DNA from: Planctomycetaceae bacterium UBA6894
GTDB taxonomy: Bacteria; Planctomycetota; Planctomycetia; Gemmatales; Gemmataceae
Direction of reading: 5' to 3'
NCBI GenBank assembly: GCA_002451275.1
Contig: DKBS01000095.1
Location: 769 to 22,967 of the forward strand
DNA length: 22,199 nucleotides
Positions 1 to 7,357 of the stretch are shown here, in pieces; the stretch's first letter is position 1; every line of letters starts with the position of its first letter. The notes beneath the pieces are model-generated. The model was not told the DNA's origin, did no database searches, and saw nothing but the letters and a program-made list of their open reading frames with translations. Made by a program: the position numbers and the translations under genes.

Positions 1-285
1 GATTTTCCGCAAGGTTTGAAAATCGAAGGAGCGGAATGCGAAGAGGGCAGGGCAGGCGACAACCCTGCCGCAACCCAACCCGGCAACTCACCCAACTCGG
101 CAACCACCCCCAGGGGGGGAGGTGGAGTTGCCGACTTGGATTTTCCGCAAGGTTTGAAAATCGCCATGCCTGCATGCGAAGTGGGGCAGGGGAGGCGACA
201 CCCCTGCGGCAACCCAGTTCGGCAACTCACCCAAGTCGGCAACTACCCCCGGGGGGGGTGGAGTTGCCGACTTGGGTGAGTTGCA
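1..285. repeat. Two tandem copies of a ~137 bp palindromic intergenic element
   Basis: Two head-to-tail copies are visible, at 1-138 and 139-274, each starting with GATTTTCCGCAAGGTTTG. Each copy contains three inverted repeats. The first has GATTTTC/GAAAATC arms (1-24 and 139-162). The second is a GC-rich 7 bp stem (46-52 with 63-69; 186-192 with 201-207). The third is a long stem around GGCAAC/GTTGCC. In copy 2 this long stem has 23 perfectly paired bases, 222-244 with 262-284. Copy 1 has a less perfect version, 92-111 with about 115-139. The window opens exactly at a unit boundary, so the array may continue leftward. No open frame here resembles a protein: the translations are Gly/Pro/Arg-rich and repeat with the DNA. 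It could be a REP/BIME-like or MITE-like element, or a structured RNA; I do not recognise the family. Confidence 0.85.
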
Positions 286-296
286 CCGGAAAAGCG

Positions 297-325
297 AAAG
301 GCCCGCCTGAATCAGGCGGGCCTTT
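297..325. terminator. Symmetrical intrinsic terminator
   Basis: A perfect inverted repeat pairs AAAGGCCCGCCT (297-308) with AGGCGGGCCTTT (314-325). One more G-C pair closes a three-base loop. On the minus strand it lies 28 bases past the oxidoreductase stop codon and is followed by a T-containing stretch, so it should end that transcript. The A/T flanks are symmetrical, so it could also stop transcription entering from the left. Confidence 0.85.
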
Positions 326-353
326 CCATGGTGCTTTGGACTGGGCAGGCGGA

Positions 354-1721
354 TCAGGCCTGGTATTCCCGCTTGGTGAGGATGCCGGGCTGGGGCACCG
401 GGTACTTGCCGTTGGCGTAGGCCTTCACCGGGGCGGGGCCATCGATCACCAGCTTGTCAATATCGGGAGCGAACTCGTGGTCGCAGTTCAGCATCTCCTC
501 GTAGGTCACCGGACGGCCGGTGTGGGCCGCCATGCGCCCCATGGAGGTGACCAGGCTGGCCTCGGTGCCGCGCTTGGCCTCGTTGTAGGGTTTGTCGTTG
601 CGGATGGCATCAACCAGGTGATCCCATTCCAGTTGGTAGGGATCGGGCTCCTCGCCATAACCCCAGACCTGGTTGGCCTTGGTCATGTTCTGGCCCTTGA
701 AGATGCGGGCGCGGGATGGGGCGTGCCCGGCGATGGAGATGATCGCCGATCCCTTCGAGCCGTGGGCGAAGCTGGCGAACTGCTGCTCGCAGCCCGAGAT
801 GGTGCGGCCTTCCATCATGAACTTCGAGCCGTCGCCGAAGGTGTACTCGACATGGTAGTTGTCGAAGTTCTGGTCGATGTAGTCGCCGCGGTAATGGCGG
901 CCGCCGCTGGCCTGTGCCTTCACCGGCCAGGCATCCTTCATCCAGCAGCACTCATCGATGTTGTGGATGAGGTAGTCGCTGAACGAACCGCCCGAGGCCC
1001 ACAGGAAGCTGTGGAACCGGCGGATCTGGTAGGACAGCTCGCTGATGTCGTTCGGCTTGGGCAGCGAGAAACCGCTGGCAACCGGCCCGTGCTGGCGGTA
1101 GGCCCGCATCAGGATGATGTCGCCGATCTCGCCGTCCTTGATGCGCTTGAACAGCTCGCCGCGGGCGTCGCAGTGGCGGCACATCAGGCCCACGCCCACC
1201 TTCAGGTTCTTTTTCTTGGCCTCCTCGGCCAGCGCGAACATCTTCTTGGAGGTGGGACCATCCACCGTGACAGGCTTCTCCATGAAGGTGTTCAGGCCCT
1301 TCTCGATGGCGTAGGTGAAGTGCACCCAGCGAAACGCCGGCGGCGTGGCCGAGATGATCACATCCCCGGGACGCAGGCAGTCCATGGCTTTCTTGTAGCC
1401 GTCGAAGCCGATGAACTGGCGCTCCTTGGGCACATCGACCCGGCTCTCCTGCCCGGCCTCCTTCATCGCCGCGCTGATCGACTTGTGGCTGCCTTCCATC
1501 TTGTCGGGGAAGACATCGGCCATGGCCACCAGCTTGATGGGTCCCTTGGTGCGCAGGGCGTTCAGGGCGGCGCCGGTGCCGCGCCCGCCGCAACCCACCA
1601 GGGCCACGCGGATCTCATTGTCCTCGGCCGCATGCACGAACGGGACCGACATGCCGGCGAATGCCGTCGCGGCCACGGATCCACCCGCCGCCTTCATCAC
1701 CGAGCGCCTTGAACTCTTCAT
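354..1721 (-). CDS. Gfo/Idh/MocA family oxidoreductase with twin-arginine signal
   Basis: A 455-residue NAD(P)-dependent oxidoreductase, probably acting on a sugar, sugar acid or inositol-like polyol outside the cytoplasm. The N-terminus has a twin-arginine-like signal (SRRSVMK, residues 4-10) followed by an Ala/Gly-rich stretch, as in many planctomycete members that carry their cofactor through Tat. The Rossmann nucleotide loop GCGGRG is at 43-48. The family's EKP motif is at 148-150, and a likely catalytic His (LIHNID) is at 253. The substrate cannot be read from sequence. An in-frame ATG at 1802 exists, but 1721 is preferred because the signal peptide begins there and GGAG lies about 9 bases upstream. 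The gene stands alone: a terminator follows it and the NUDIX gene is divergent. Family assignment is firm; substrate is unknown. Confidence 0.93.
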   Translation of the reverse strand: MKSSRRSVMKAAGGSVAATAFAGMSVPFVHAAEDNEIRVALVGCGGRGTGAALNALRTKGPIKLVAMADVFPDKMEGSHKSISAAMKEAGQESRVDVPKERQFIGFDGYKKAMDCLRPGDVIISATPPAFRWVHFTYAIEKGLNTFMEKPVTVDGPTSKKMFALAEEAKKKNLKVGVGLMCRHCDARGELFKRIKDGEIGDIILMRAYRQHGPVASGFSLPKPNDISELSYQIRRFHSFLWASGGSFSDYLIHNIDECCWMKDAWPVKAQASGGRHYRGDYIDQNFDNYHVEYTFGDGSKFMMEGRTISGCEQQFASFAHGSKGSAIISIAGHAPSRARIFKGQNMTKANQVWGYGEEPDPYQLEWDHLVDAIRNDKPYNEAKRGTEASLVTSMGRMAAHTGRPVTYEEMLNCDHEFAPDIDKLVIDGPAPVKAYANGKYPVPQPGILTKREYQA

Positions 1722-1999
1722 GGTTGCATTCTCCGGAGAACCGGCCGCAGGCCGTCCCCTGACCCAAACGCCGCGCATTTCCCCACCGACCCCGTGTCCC
1801 AATCCTTGTTGATCGCCCCCACGCGGCTTTGGGGACCGTGACGGGGGCGGGAGAGGATGAAAAACAAGCCGGTGCGCCCTGACACAGGGCCTTAGGCGGG
1901 CATAACCCCATGTTGACCGATCAATGGGGGCGACTCAACCATTTTTTTCGATTAAAACCAACTCAGTCACCCGAATCCCAAGGCATTTCCGGAACCCCC
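1722..1999. other. Divergent intergenic region between oxidoreductase and NUDIX genes
   Basis: A 278-base spacer that should hold the promoters of both flanking genes. A TTGACC hexamer at 1913-1918 (+) is followed by a T-run and an AT-rich patch at 1941-1957, but the spacing to any TATAAT-like hexamer is poor, so I do not call a promoter. A small hairpin, GCCCTG/CAGGGC, lies at 1876-1890. Short open frames continuing upstream of both genes have no recognisable content and no better ribosome binding site. Confidence 0.5.
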
Positions 2000-2719
2000 A
2001 TGATCGAACCCATTCGCCATGCCCTGATTCAAACCGCCGGACGGGATACCATCCGGCCGGTGGCGGGAGTGGCGGTGGTGGACGGGCGGGGCAACCTGGC
2101 CCTGGTTTACAGTTCCTACGGAGGCCAGGGCTGGCATTTCCCCAAGGGTGGCATCGATGAGCACGAATCCCCGCCGGAGGCGGCCCGGAAGGAACTGGCC
2201 GAGGAAGCCGGGTTGGTAGCCCAGCCGGTTTCCGACCGGCTGTTCCCGGTCCAGGGCGGCACCTTCACGCAAACCCTGGGATTCGGCTCGCCGCGGGTCC
2301 AGCCGGCCAACCAGATCCATCACCCCGAGTGCGATTATTTCGGCCAGCCTTTCCGGGTACAGGGCGGCCCCCCCACCGCGGACCACATCAGCCTGGGTGC
2401 CCTGCTGGCCCTGGGTGACGCAGCCGAGCGGGCCGGCTTGGGCAGGGGAGATTTCCATCCCATGCGGTACCAGGTGTTTGACGCCTGCAGGGAGGAGCGG
2501 ATCCTTTGGCGGCAGCAGCCCGTCTACCTGGTCGCATCCTTCGAAAAGTTCGATCCCGGCCTGTTGACCGGGGAGACCGAGGCGGTCCGCTGGTGGTCGA
2601 TGGATGAATTGACCGGCGCCGATTCCCCGGTGCACCGGCATGTCAAGGAACTGGTGGCCATGCCCGATTTTCGGGACCTGGTGACCCGGGCCGGCCGACA
2701 AGGCCAGCCCGGGTCCTGA
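2000..2719 (+). CDS. NUDIX hydrolase, long form
   Basis: A 239-residue, presumably cytoplasmic hydrolase of a nucleoside diphosphate linked to some other moiety. The Nudix box is at residues 50-72, from the GG of WHFPKGG to EEAGL. It fits GX5EX7(R/K)EUXEEXGU with Lys in place of the usual first Arg. The metal-binding glutamates 65, 68 and 69 are present. The WHFPKGG lead-in resembles dinucleoside/diphosphoinositol polyphosphate hydrolases, but that is only suggestive. About 165 residues follow the box, roughly twice the usual length, including a Gly/Pro/His-rich stretch with no family I recognise. An in-frame ATG at 1910 would add 30 residues; I prefer 2000, where the Nudix-like N-terminal strand begins, with a weak GGAA just upstream. 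It is the only plus-strand gene in the window and converges on the dehydrogenase. Confidence 0.88.
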   Translation: MIEPIRHALIQTAGRDTIRPVAGVAVVDGRGNLALVYSSYGGQGWHFPKGGIDEHESPPEAARKELAEEAGLVAQPVSDRLFPVQGGTFTQTLGFGSPRVQPANQIHHPECDYFGQPFRVQGGPPTADHISLGALLALGDAAERAGLGRGDFHPMRYQVFDACREERILWRQQPVYLVASFEKFDPGLLTGETEAVRWWSMDELTGADSPVHRHVKELVAMPDFRDLVTRAGRQGQPGS

Positions 2720-2760
2720 CCGGGTTCCGCCAGATCGTCAGCCCCGGGATCAGGGCTTTT
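2708..2760 (+). terminator. Possible weak terminator after NUDIX gene
   Basis: The 30-base gap between the convergent NUDIX and dehydrogenase genes and its flanks holds two short inverted repeats. CCCGG/CCGGG (2708-2712 with 2720-2724) spans the NUDIX stop codon. AGCCC/GGGCT (2740-2744 with 2753-2757) is followed by TTT on the plus strand. Both stems are only five pairs, so this is a weak call. The second overlaps the end of the dehydrogenase coding region. Confidence 0.3.
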
Positions 2761-5700
2761 GCCAGACCGCCTTGATCTCCGCAGTCCCTGCGGGCACCAC
2801 CAGGTAGTAACGGCCCGCCACCCGTTTCGCCTCGGGTGCGGACTGGCCTGACGGGGCGATGGTCTTCCAGAAAGTGGACCCGGCGGGTGGGGCCCCCGCG
2901 GCGCGCAGAATCCGTTGCCCATCCACCACAGGCACTCCACCAAGAGGCAGGCCACCCTCCACGCGGGAATAGGCGGGCGACCACTTCAGGGCCGCGGGGG
3001 GCGCCGAATTCATGCCCTTGGCCAACCATTGGCTGGCCGCCGGGCCGGGCTCCAGCACCTCCCAGGTCCGCACATACGGCGTGGTGGACGGGGCATACGC
3101 CCCCTGCTTGCCCAACTCGGAAAGGAAACGGACCAGATCGGCCAGTTCCTGATCGGTCAGGTCATCCACCAGGCCCGCCGGCATCAGGGAGGTCGATTGC
3201 TTCTGCTCCTCGATGCGGGCCTTCTGCACGGTGACCTCGGCGCTATCCGCCTGCCTGAGCACCAGCTCCTTGTCGGAATTCCGCACCGGGATGCCGGTCA
3301 ACACCTTGCCATCGTCGGTGGAAACCACCAGGCCGTGGTAACCCTCCTTGATCTGCTTGTCCGGCGTCAGCAGCGAATCCAGCAGGTAGTCGGGCTGGGC
3401 GCTGGCGCCGATCGAGGTGAGGTCGGGCCCCACCAATCCGCCCGCCCCGCTGATGGCATGGCAGGCCAGGCAGCGGACCGCCGCGCCACGGTAGAGGTTT
3501 TCACCCCGGGCGGGATCGGCCGAGGCCAGCTTGCCCAACAGGGCGTTTTTCTCCGGGGCGCCCCACTCCGCGCGGGCGTTCTTCAGCTTGCCCCAATCGC
3601 GCAGGGCGCCTTCCAGTTGGGGACGACTGCCGCCCATCTCGCGCAATTCCCGCATCAGGGCCCGGGCAGCCTCCGGTTCTCCCTTGCCGGGTTCCATCAC
3701 CTTCACCAGGGCGGCTTCGCCTCCCTTGGCCCCCAGCACCGCCCCCAGGACGGCCCGCAGGGTGGCCGGGTCGTTTTTGCCAGCCATCAGGCCTGCCGCC
3801 CGCGTGGCCGCGGCGCTGGCATCCAGGCGGGTCAGGGTGGCCAGCCACACCGGCTTGGCGGCCGCGTTGGCTTCCCCGTCGAAGCCAGCGATCACCACCT
3901 CTTTCAGTCGGGGGTCACCCAGGTTGAGCAACCCGTCCAGCGCGGCCCGGCCGGCAGCATCGGATACGCCCTTTTCCTTCAGCAATTCCGTCAACTGCTG
4001 GTAGGCGTTGGCCATTTTCCAGGCACCCGCCAGACGGGCCCTCGAGGCCAATGTCTTGGAGGAGGGGCCGGTGGCCAATACCACCTTCGCATCCACACCT
4101 TCGATCCCTGCCGGCTTTCTGCCTTTTTCCAGCGCGGCGGCAGCCAAACCATCAAGCAAGCCTGGCTGGGATTCGCCCGGAAGCGACGGCACCTTGGCCC
4201 ACACCGTTTTCAATTCTTCCGGCCCGCCCACGCGGGTCAGGTGGGCCAACACCGGCATCAGGCTCTCCGGCTGGATCTTGTCGCCGGCCAACACCAGGCG
4301 GGTCAGCGCCTTGGCCACCTCGGGTGAATCGACCTGCTGCAGGGCGAACAGGAAATCGACTGCGGACACGCCGGCGGGTTGCCCCTTGTCCAGCGACGCC
4401 AGCCACACCGGGTAGGTCTCCTGCAGGCAGAGCCACAGGGCGTAGTCCAGCCAGCGGTCCATCGGCTGGCTGCGCACACCCAGCGCCACCCAGGCCGATT
4501 GCTCGTCCCCAATGCGGCCCAGGGCACTGACAGCCTCCAGCCGCACCAGCCCGTCCGGATCACGGACCGCCTCACCCAGTTTTTTCATGACCCACTGCCG
4601 GTTGGAGATCCCCTTCATCTCCTCGTGGAAGGCGAGCACCCGCACGCCGGCGGCGCGGAACCGGGCATCGGAGCTGGCCAGCAGCCGGGCGACCAGCGTG
4701 GAGTCCATCTCGTCAAACGCCTGCAGGGTCCAAACCGCATCCAGCAGCAGCAGCTCGTTGTCGGCCGGAATGTCCCGGATGAATCGTTTCAGGTCGGCCA
4801 TCACCTTGTCCTTGCCCCGCTCCACCAGGACGCGGCGGGCATTGTGCCGACGGGGCGTCTCGGGGTCGCCCAGCATGGCGAGCAGCTCGCTGTTGCTCTT
4901 CTTGGTCAGGTCCTCCACCGGGGCCAACGGCCGGCCCTTGGCGGTGACCCGCCAGATGCGGCCGTGCGTCTTGTCGCGGCGCGGGTCGCGGAAATCCACC
5001 TCGCCGTGCTGGATGATGGGGTTGAACCAGTCGGCCATGTACAGCGCGCCGTCCATACCCATGCGCACATCGATGGGTCGGAAGGCGGGGTGGTTGGTCA
5101 CCACCAGTTCGGGCATCTGCGTGGAGATGAAACCGGACCCCTCGCGGGTCAGCTTGAACCGGCAGACCCGGTGCCCGCGGAAATCGCAGGTGATGGCGTC
5201 GCCCTGCCAATCGTCGGGAAAATTGCGACCCGACACCAGCTCCAGACCGCAGTGCTTCGGACTGCCCGGGTTCAGCCCGGGCAGGATGCGGGACGCGCCC
5301 ACGGCGGTCATGTAGCTAGCCCGGGGCACCACATAGTTGATGCCCTCGCCGCCGGCGCCGTCGGTGGCGAAGGAAACGCCATGCCGGTCGTGGTGATGGC
5401 CCCAGGGGTTCACCAGGCCCCGCTGGAAGACCTCCAGCGTTTGGTTGCCCGGGTGGTAACGCCAGATGCCGCTGCCATTCAACCGGCGGGGGCCGTGGGG
5501 CGTTTCCAGGTGGCTGTGGATGTAGATCGACTGGTTGAAGTAGAGCCGTCCGTCAAAATGCCAGCGCACGGTGTGCACCATGTGATGAGTGTCTTCCGTG
5601 CCGAAGCCGGAGAGGAACACGGTGCGCTTGTCGGCCTTGCCGTCCCCGTTGGTGTCTTCAAGGAACACCAGGTCGGTGGAATCGACCACGAAGGCGCCGT

Positions 5701-6103
5701 TGCCGGCGGGTTCCACGCCCGTGGGGATCAGCAGCCCCTCGGCGAACACGGTGGTCTTGTCGGCCTTGCCGTCGCCGTCGGTGTCTTCCAGCACCAGGAT
5801 GCGGTCGTTCGCCTTCTGCCCGGGCAGCACCTGGGGATAGGTTTCCGAACAGGCAACCCACAGCCGCCCCTTGATGTCAAAGCTCATCTGGATCGGCTTG
5901 GCCAGGATGGGGTCGGCGGCGAACAGGTTCACCTCGAACCCGTCGGCCACCTTGAAGGTCTGCCGTTCCTTCTCGGGATCAGTCTCCACGGTGCCGCTGA
6001 AGTTGCGCTGGGCGTTGGCAGGCGTGCCACCCAGCAGGGCGGCCACGGCGGCCGAAAGGCTGAACAGGTGCAGCAGGCGATTCTTGCGCGCAAAAGTGTT
6101 CAT
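2750..6103 (-). CDS. PVC-type membrane-bound dehydrogenase with HEAT-like middle and cytochrome c domain
   Basis: A 1117-residue exported redox protein of the Pirellula/Verrucomicrobium type. In order, it has a signal peptide (1-31, cleavage after ANA) and a propeller-like dehydrogenase domain at about 45-430. That domain contains two near-identical calcium-type loops, DTDGDGKAD (107-115) and DTNGDGKAD (150-158). An alpha-helical HEAT-like region at about 440-840 follows, then a haem domain with CLACH (CXXCH, 878-882) and a likely distal-ligand region near LMPAGL, and a C-terminal beta-rich tail of about 110 residues. Haem c attachment implies a periplasmic location. The substrate is unknown; relatives are thought to oxidise sugars or alcohols. 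An upstream in-frame start at 6277 lies inside the previous gene and precedes the signal peptide by 58 unrelated residues, so 6103 is chosen. The ATG overlaps the SGNH stop by one base (TGATG), indicating coupled translation. Confidence 0.93.
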   Translation of the reverse strand: MNTFARKNRLLHLFSLSAAVAALLGGTPANAQRNFSGTVETDPEKERQTFKVADGFEVNLFAADPILAKPIQMSFDIKGRLWVACSETYPQVLPGQKANDRILVLEDTDGDGKADKTTVFAEGLLIPTGVEPAGNGAFVVDSTDLVFLEDTNGDGKADKRTVFLSGFGTEDTHHMVHTVRWHFDGRLYFNQSIYIHSHLETPHGPRRLNGSGIWRYHPGNQTLEVFQRGLVNPWGHHHDRHGVSFATDGAGGEGINYVVPRASYMTAVGASRILPGLNPGSPKHCGLELVSGRNFPDDWQGDAITCDFRGHRVCRFKLTREGSGFISTQMPELVVTNHPAFRPIDVRMGMDGALYMADWFNPIIQHGEVDFRDPRRDKTHGRIWRVTAKGRPLAPVEDLTKKSNSELLAMLGDPETPRRHNARRVLVERGKDKVMADLKRFIRDIPADNELLLLDAVWTLQAFDEMDSTLVARLLASSDARFRAAGVRVLAFHEEMKGISNRQWVMKKLGEAVRDPDGLVRLEAVSALGRIGDEQSAWVALGVRSQPMDRWLDYALWLCLQETYPVWLASLDKGQPAGVSAVDFLFALQQVDSPEVAKALTRLVLAGDKIQPESLMPVLAHLTRVGGPEELKTVWAKVPSLPGESQPGLLDGLAAAALEKGRKPAGIEGVDAKVVLATGPSSKTLASRARLAGAWKMANAYQQLTELLKEKGVSDAAGRAALDGLLNLGDPRLKEVVIAGFDGEANAAAKPVWLATLTRLDASAAATRAAGLMAGKNDPATLRAVLGAVLGAKGGEAALVKVMEPGKGEPEAARALMRELREMGGSRPQLEGALRDWGKLKNARAEWGAPEKNALLGKLASADPARGENLYRGAAVRCLACHAISGAGGLVGPDLTSIGASAQPDYLLDSLLTPDKQIKEGYHGLVVSTDDGKVLTGIPVRNSDKELVLRQADSAEVTVQKARIEEQKQSTSLMPAGLVDDLTDQELADLVRFLSELGKQGAYAPSTTPYVRTWEVLEPGPAASQWLAKGMNSAPPAALKWSPAYSRVEGGLPLGGVPVVDGQRILRAAGAPPAGSTFWKTIAPSGQSAPEAKRVAGRYYLVVPAGTAEIKAVWQKP

Positions 6104-7242
6104 CAGTTGGCCCCCGTCTTGGCTTTCCAGGTGATCTCGGCGGAATATCCCGTGGTGGCGGCGATTTTCTTCTCGGCCTCCTCCACGAGCGGGTCGAACA
6201 GGGGGATTTCCCGGGCGTTGTTGCCCTGCTCGTGCTTGCGGAAACCGAAGAGGTAGGTCTCGTTTTGCGGCCGCCACCGGTGGAAAAAGAGCATGTCCTT
6301 GTCAGAAACCAGCCGGCGAACCGTCTGGTAGGCCGCGGCGTCGACCGGAATTTCCACGGTCACGGGGGATTCACCCTCCACCACCACGGTCTGGGCAAAG
6401 CCAGCAGGCCCCCGGATTTCCCAGGTGCCGGCCGCCAAACCCTTCAGCCGAACCTTCAGGCCTTTGCCCGGGGCCGGGATCGCCGGGCTGGAAACGACCA
6501 GTTTGTCGTTGTCCACGGCGGTCTGCAGCGGACCGGAAACTACTTCCGCCTTGCCCGGCTGCACCGCCACTTCCCAGGGACCGTCCTCCCCCAGCCCCAG
6601 CGCCTTGGCGAATCGCCCGGCCGTCTTCTCGTACCCGGTGGCGGTCAGGTGCATGCCGTTGGGGCTGTCCTCCTGCGAGTTCAACCCATCCAGCAGGTTT
6701 TCCAGTTCCACCAGCAGCCCACCCTTTTCCGATGCGATCTCCCGGATCACCCGGTTGTAGGCCTGGATGTTCCGGTTCTGTTTGGCTGGATCGGGCAGCA
6801 GGCTGGAGACCCGCACCATCAGGGGCACGGTCATGAAACCCATGCGGGCCTTGGTGGGTGCCAGCGCCTGGATGAGGCGCTCGTAATCCTTGCGGAATTC
6901 CGGAAGCCCCTTTTCGCCGGCGAACGACTCGTTCAGGCCGTAGCCGAAATAGATCACCGTGGGCTTCAGCCGTAAGGTTTCCTTGACCAGGGCGTTAAAC
7001 CCGTCGTTCGGGGTACCGAAGACGGCGCGCGCCTCGCCCCGGACCGTGTCGCCGCTCCAGGCCAGGTTGCGCCAAACCACCGCGCGCTTGGGCAGCCGAC
7101 GGGTCACCTCGGTTTCCCAATGGGCGGTGCGGATCTCCTGCTCCAGAAGGGCCCCGCCCAGGACAACCACGCGGTCGCCATCCGAGGGGGTCCACCCCTG
7201 CCGCGGCAGCAGCACCAGACAACAGATCAAGGCTTTGAGCAT
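6103..7242 (-). CDS. SGNH/GDSL-like protein, partner of the dehydrogenase
   Basis: A 379-residue exported protein with a short hydrophobic N-terminus (about 2-13) and a SGNH-hydrolase fold at about 20-215, followed by a beta-rich C-terminal region. Recognisable blocks are LGGALLE (28-34, where GDS is expected), WSGD (62-65, block II Gly), GLNES (102-106, the GxN block) and NGMH (195-198, where DxxH is expected). The block I serine is absent and the block V aspartate is Asn. From memory, planctomycete proteins beside this dehydrogenase often read GNT and NGIH at these sites, so this may be normal for the subfamily. It precedes the dehydrogenase with a one-base stop/start overlap, so both are probably made together. 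It may be an atypical esterase or a non-catalytic carbohydrate-binding partner; the fold is clearer than the activity. Confidence 0.85.
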   Translation of the reverse strand: MLKALICCLVLLPRQGWTPSDGDRVVVLGGALLEQEIRTAHWETEVTRRLPKRAVVWRNLAWSGDTVRGEARAVFGTPNDGFNALVKETLRLKPTVIYFGYGLNESFAGEKGLPEFRKDYERLIQALAPTKARMGFMTVPLMVRVSSLLPDPAKQNRNIQAYNRVIREIASEKGGLLVELENLLDGLNSQEDSPNGMHLTATGYEKTAGRFAKALGLGEDGPWEVAVQPGKAEVVSGPLQTAVDNDKLVVSSPAIPAPGKGLKVRLKGLAAGTWEIRGPAGFAQTVVVEGESPVTVEIPVDAAAYQTVRRLVSDKDMLFFHRWRPQNETYLFGFRKHEQGNNAREIPLFDPLVEEAEKKIAATTGYSAEITWKAKTGAN

Positions 7243-7357
7243 GCGTCACCAATCGGCGGTACAGTCGGCCGGCAGGCCGAAAATCAGTCCAAGGCGGGAA
7301 AACCGGTTTCCAAACCGTCCTGGGGCGGGAACCGGACGAACCACCCGGGTTCGCCGG
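7243..7357 (-). other. Gap between the 1035-residue protein gene and the SGNH gene
   Basis: A 115-base non-coding spacer on the minus-strand transcript. It holds a possible terminator (7299-7317) and, nearer the SGNH start, a six-pair hairpin TCGGCC/GGCCGA (7265-7270 with 7275-7280) with a four-base loop. This is the most likely place for a promoter of the SGNH-dehydrogenase unit, but I see no convincing -35/-10 pair. Confidence 0.45.
7299..7317 (-). terminator. Possible weak intrinsic terminator of the long operon
   Basis: On the minus strand, CGGTTTGGAAACCG (7317-7304) can form a five- to six-pair hairpin, followed one base later by TTTT (7302-7299). It lies about 40 bases past the stop codon of the 1035-residue protein gene. 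The stem is short, so readthrough into the SGNH gene is possible. Confidence 0.35.

Noticed and set aside
1..285. CRISPR array
   Set aside because: Only two long (~137 bp) units with internal palindromes and no short-repeat/unique-spacer pattern; no cas genes nearby.
36..1712. Long plus-strand open frame opposite the Gfo/Idh gene
   Set aside because: It runs through the repeats and antisense to a clearly conserved gene. Its translation is rich in His/Leu/Gly/Ala with no domain, as expected of a shadow frame in GC-rich DNA.
1913..1957. Sigma70-type promoter for the NUDIX gene
   Set aside because: TTGACC is present, but no TATAAT-like hexamer lies at a normal distance, so it is not listed as a promoter.
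4379..6256. 625-codon plus-strand open frame opposite the dehydrogenase
   Set aside because: It is antisense to the calcium-loop and propeller region. It has no signal, motif or ribosome binding site and a shadow-type composition.
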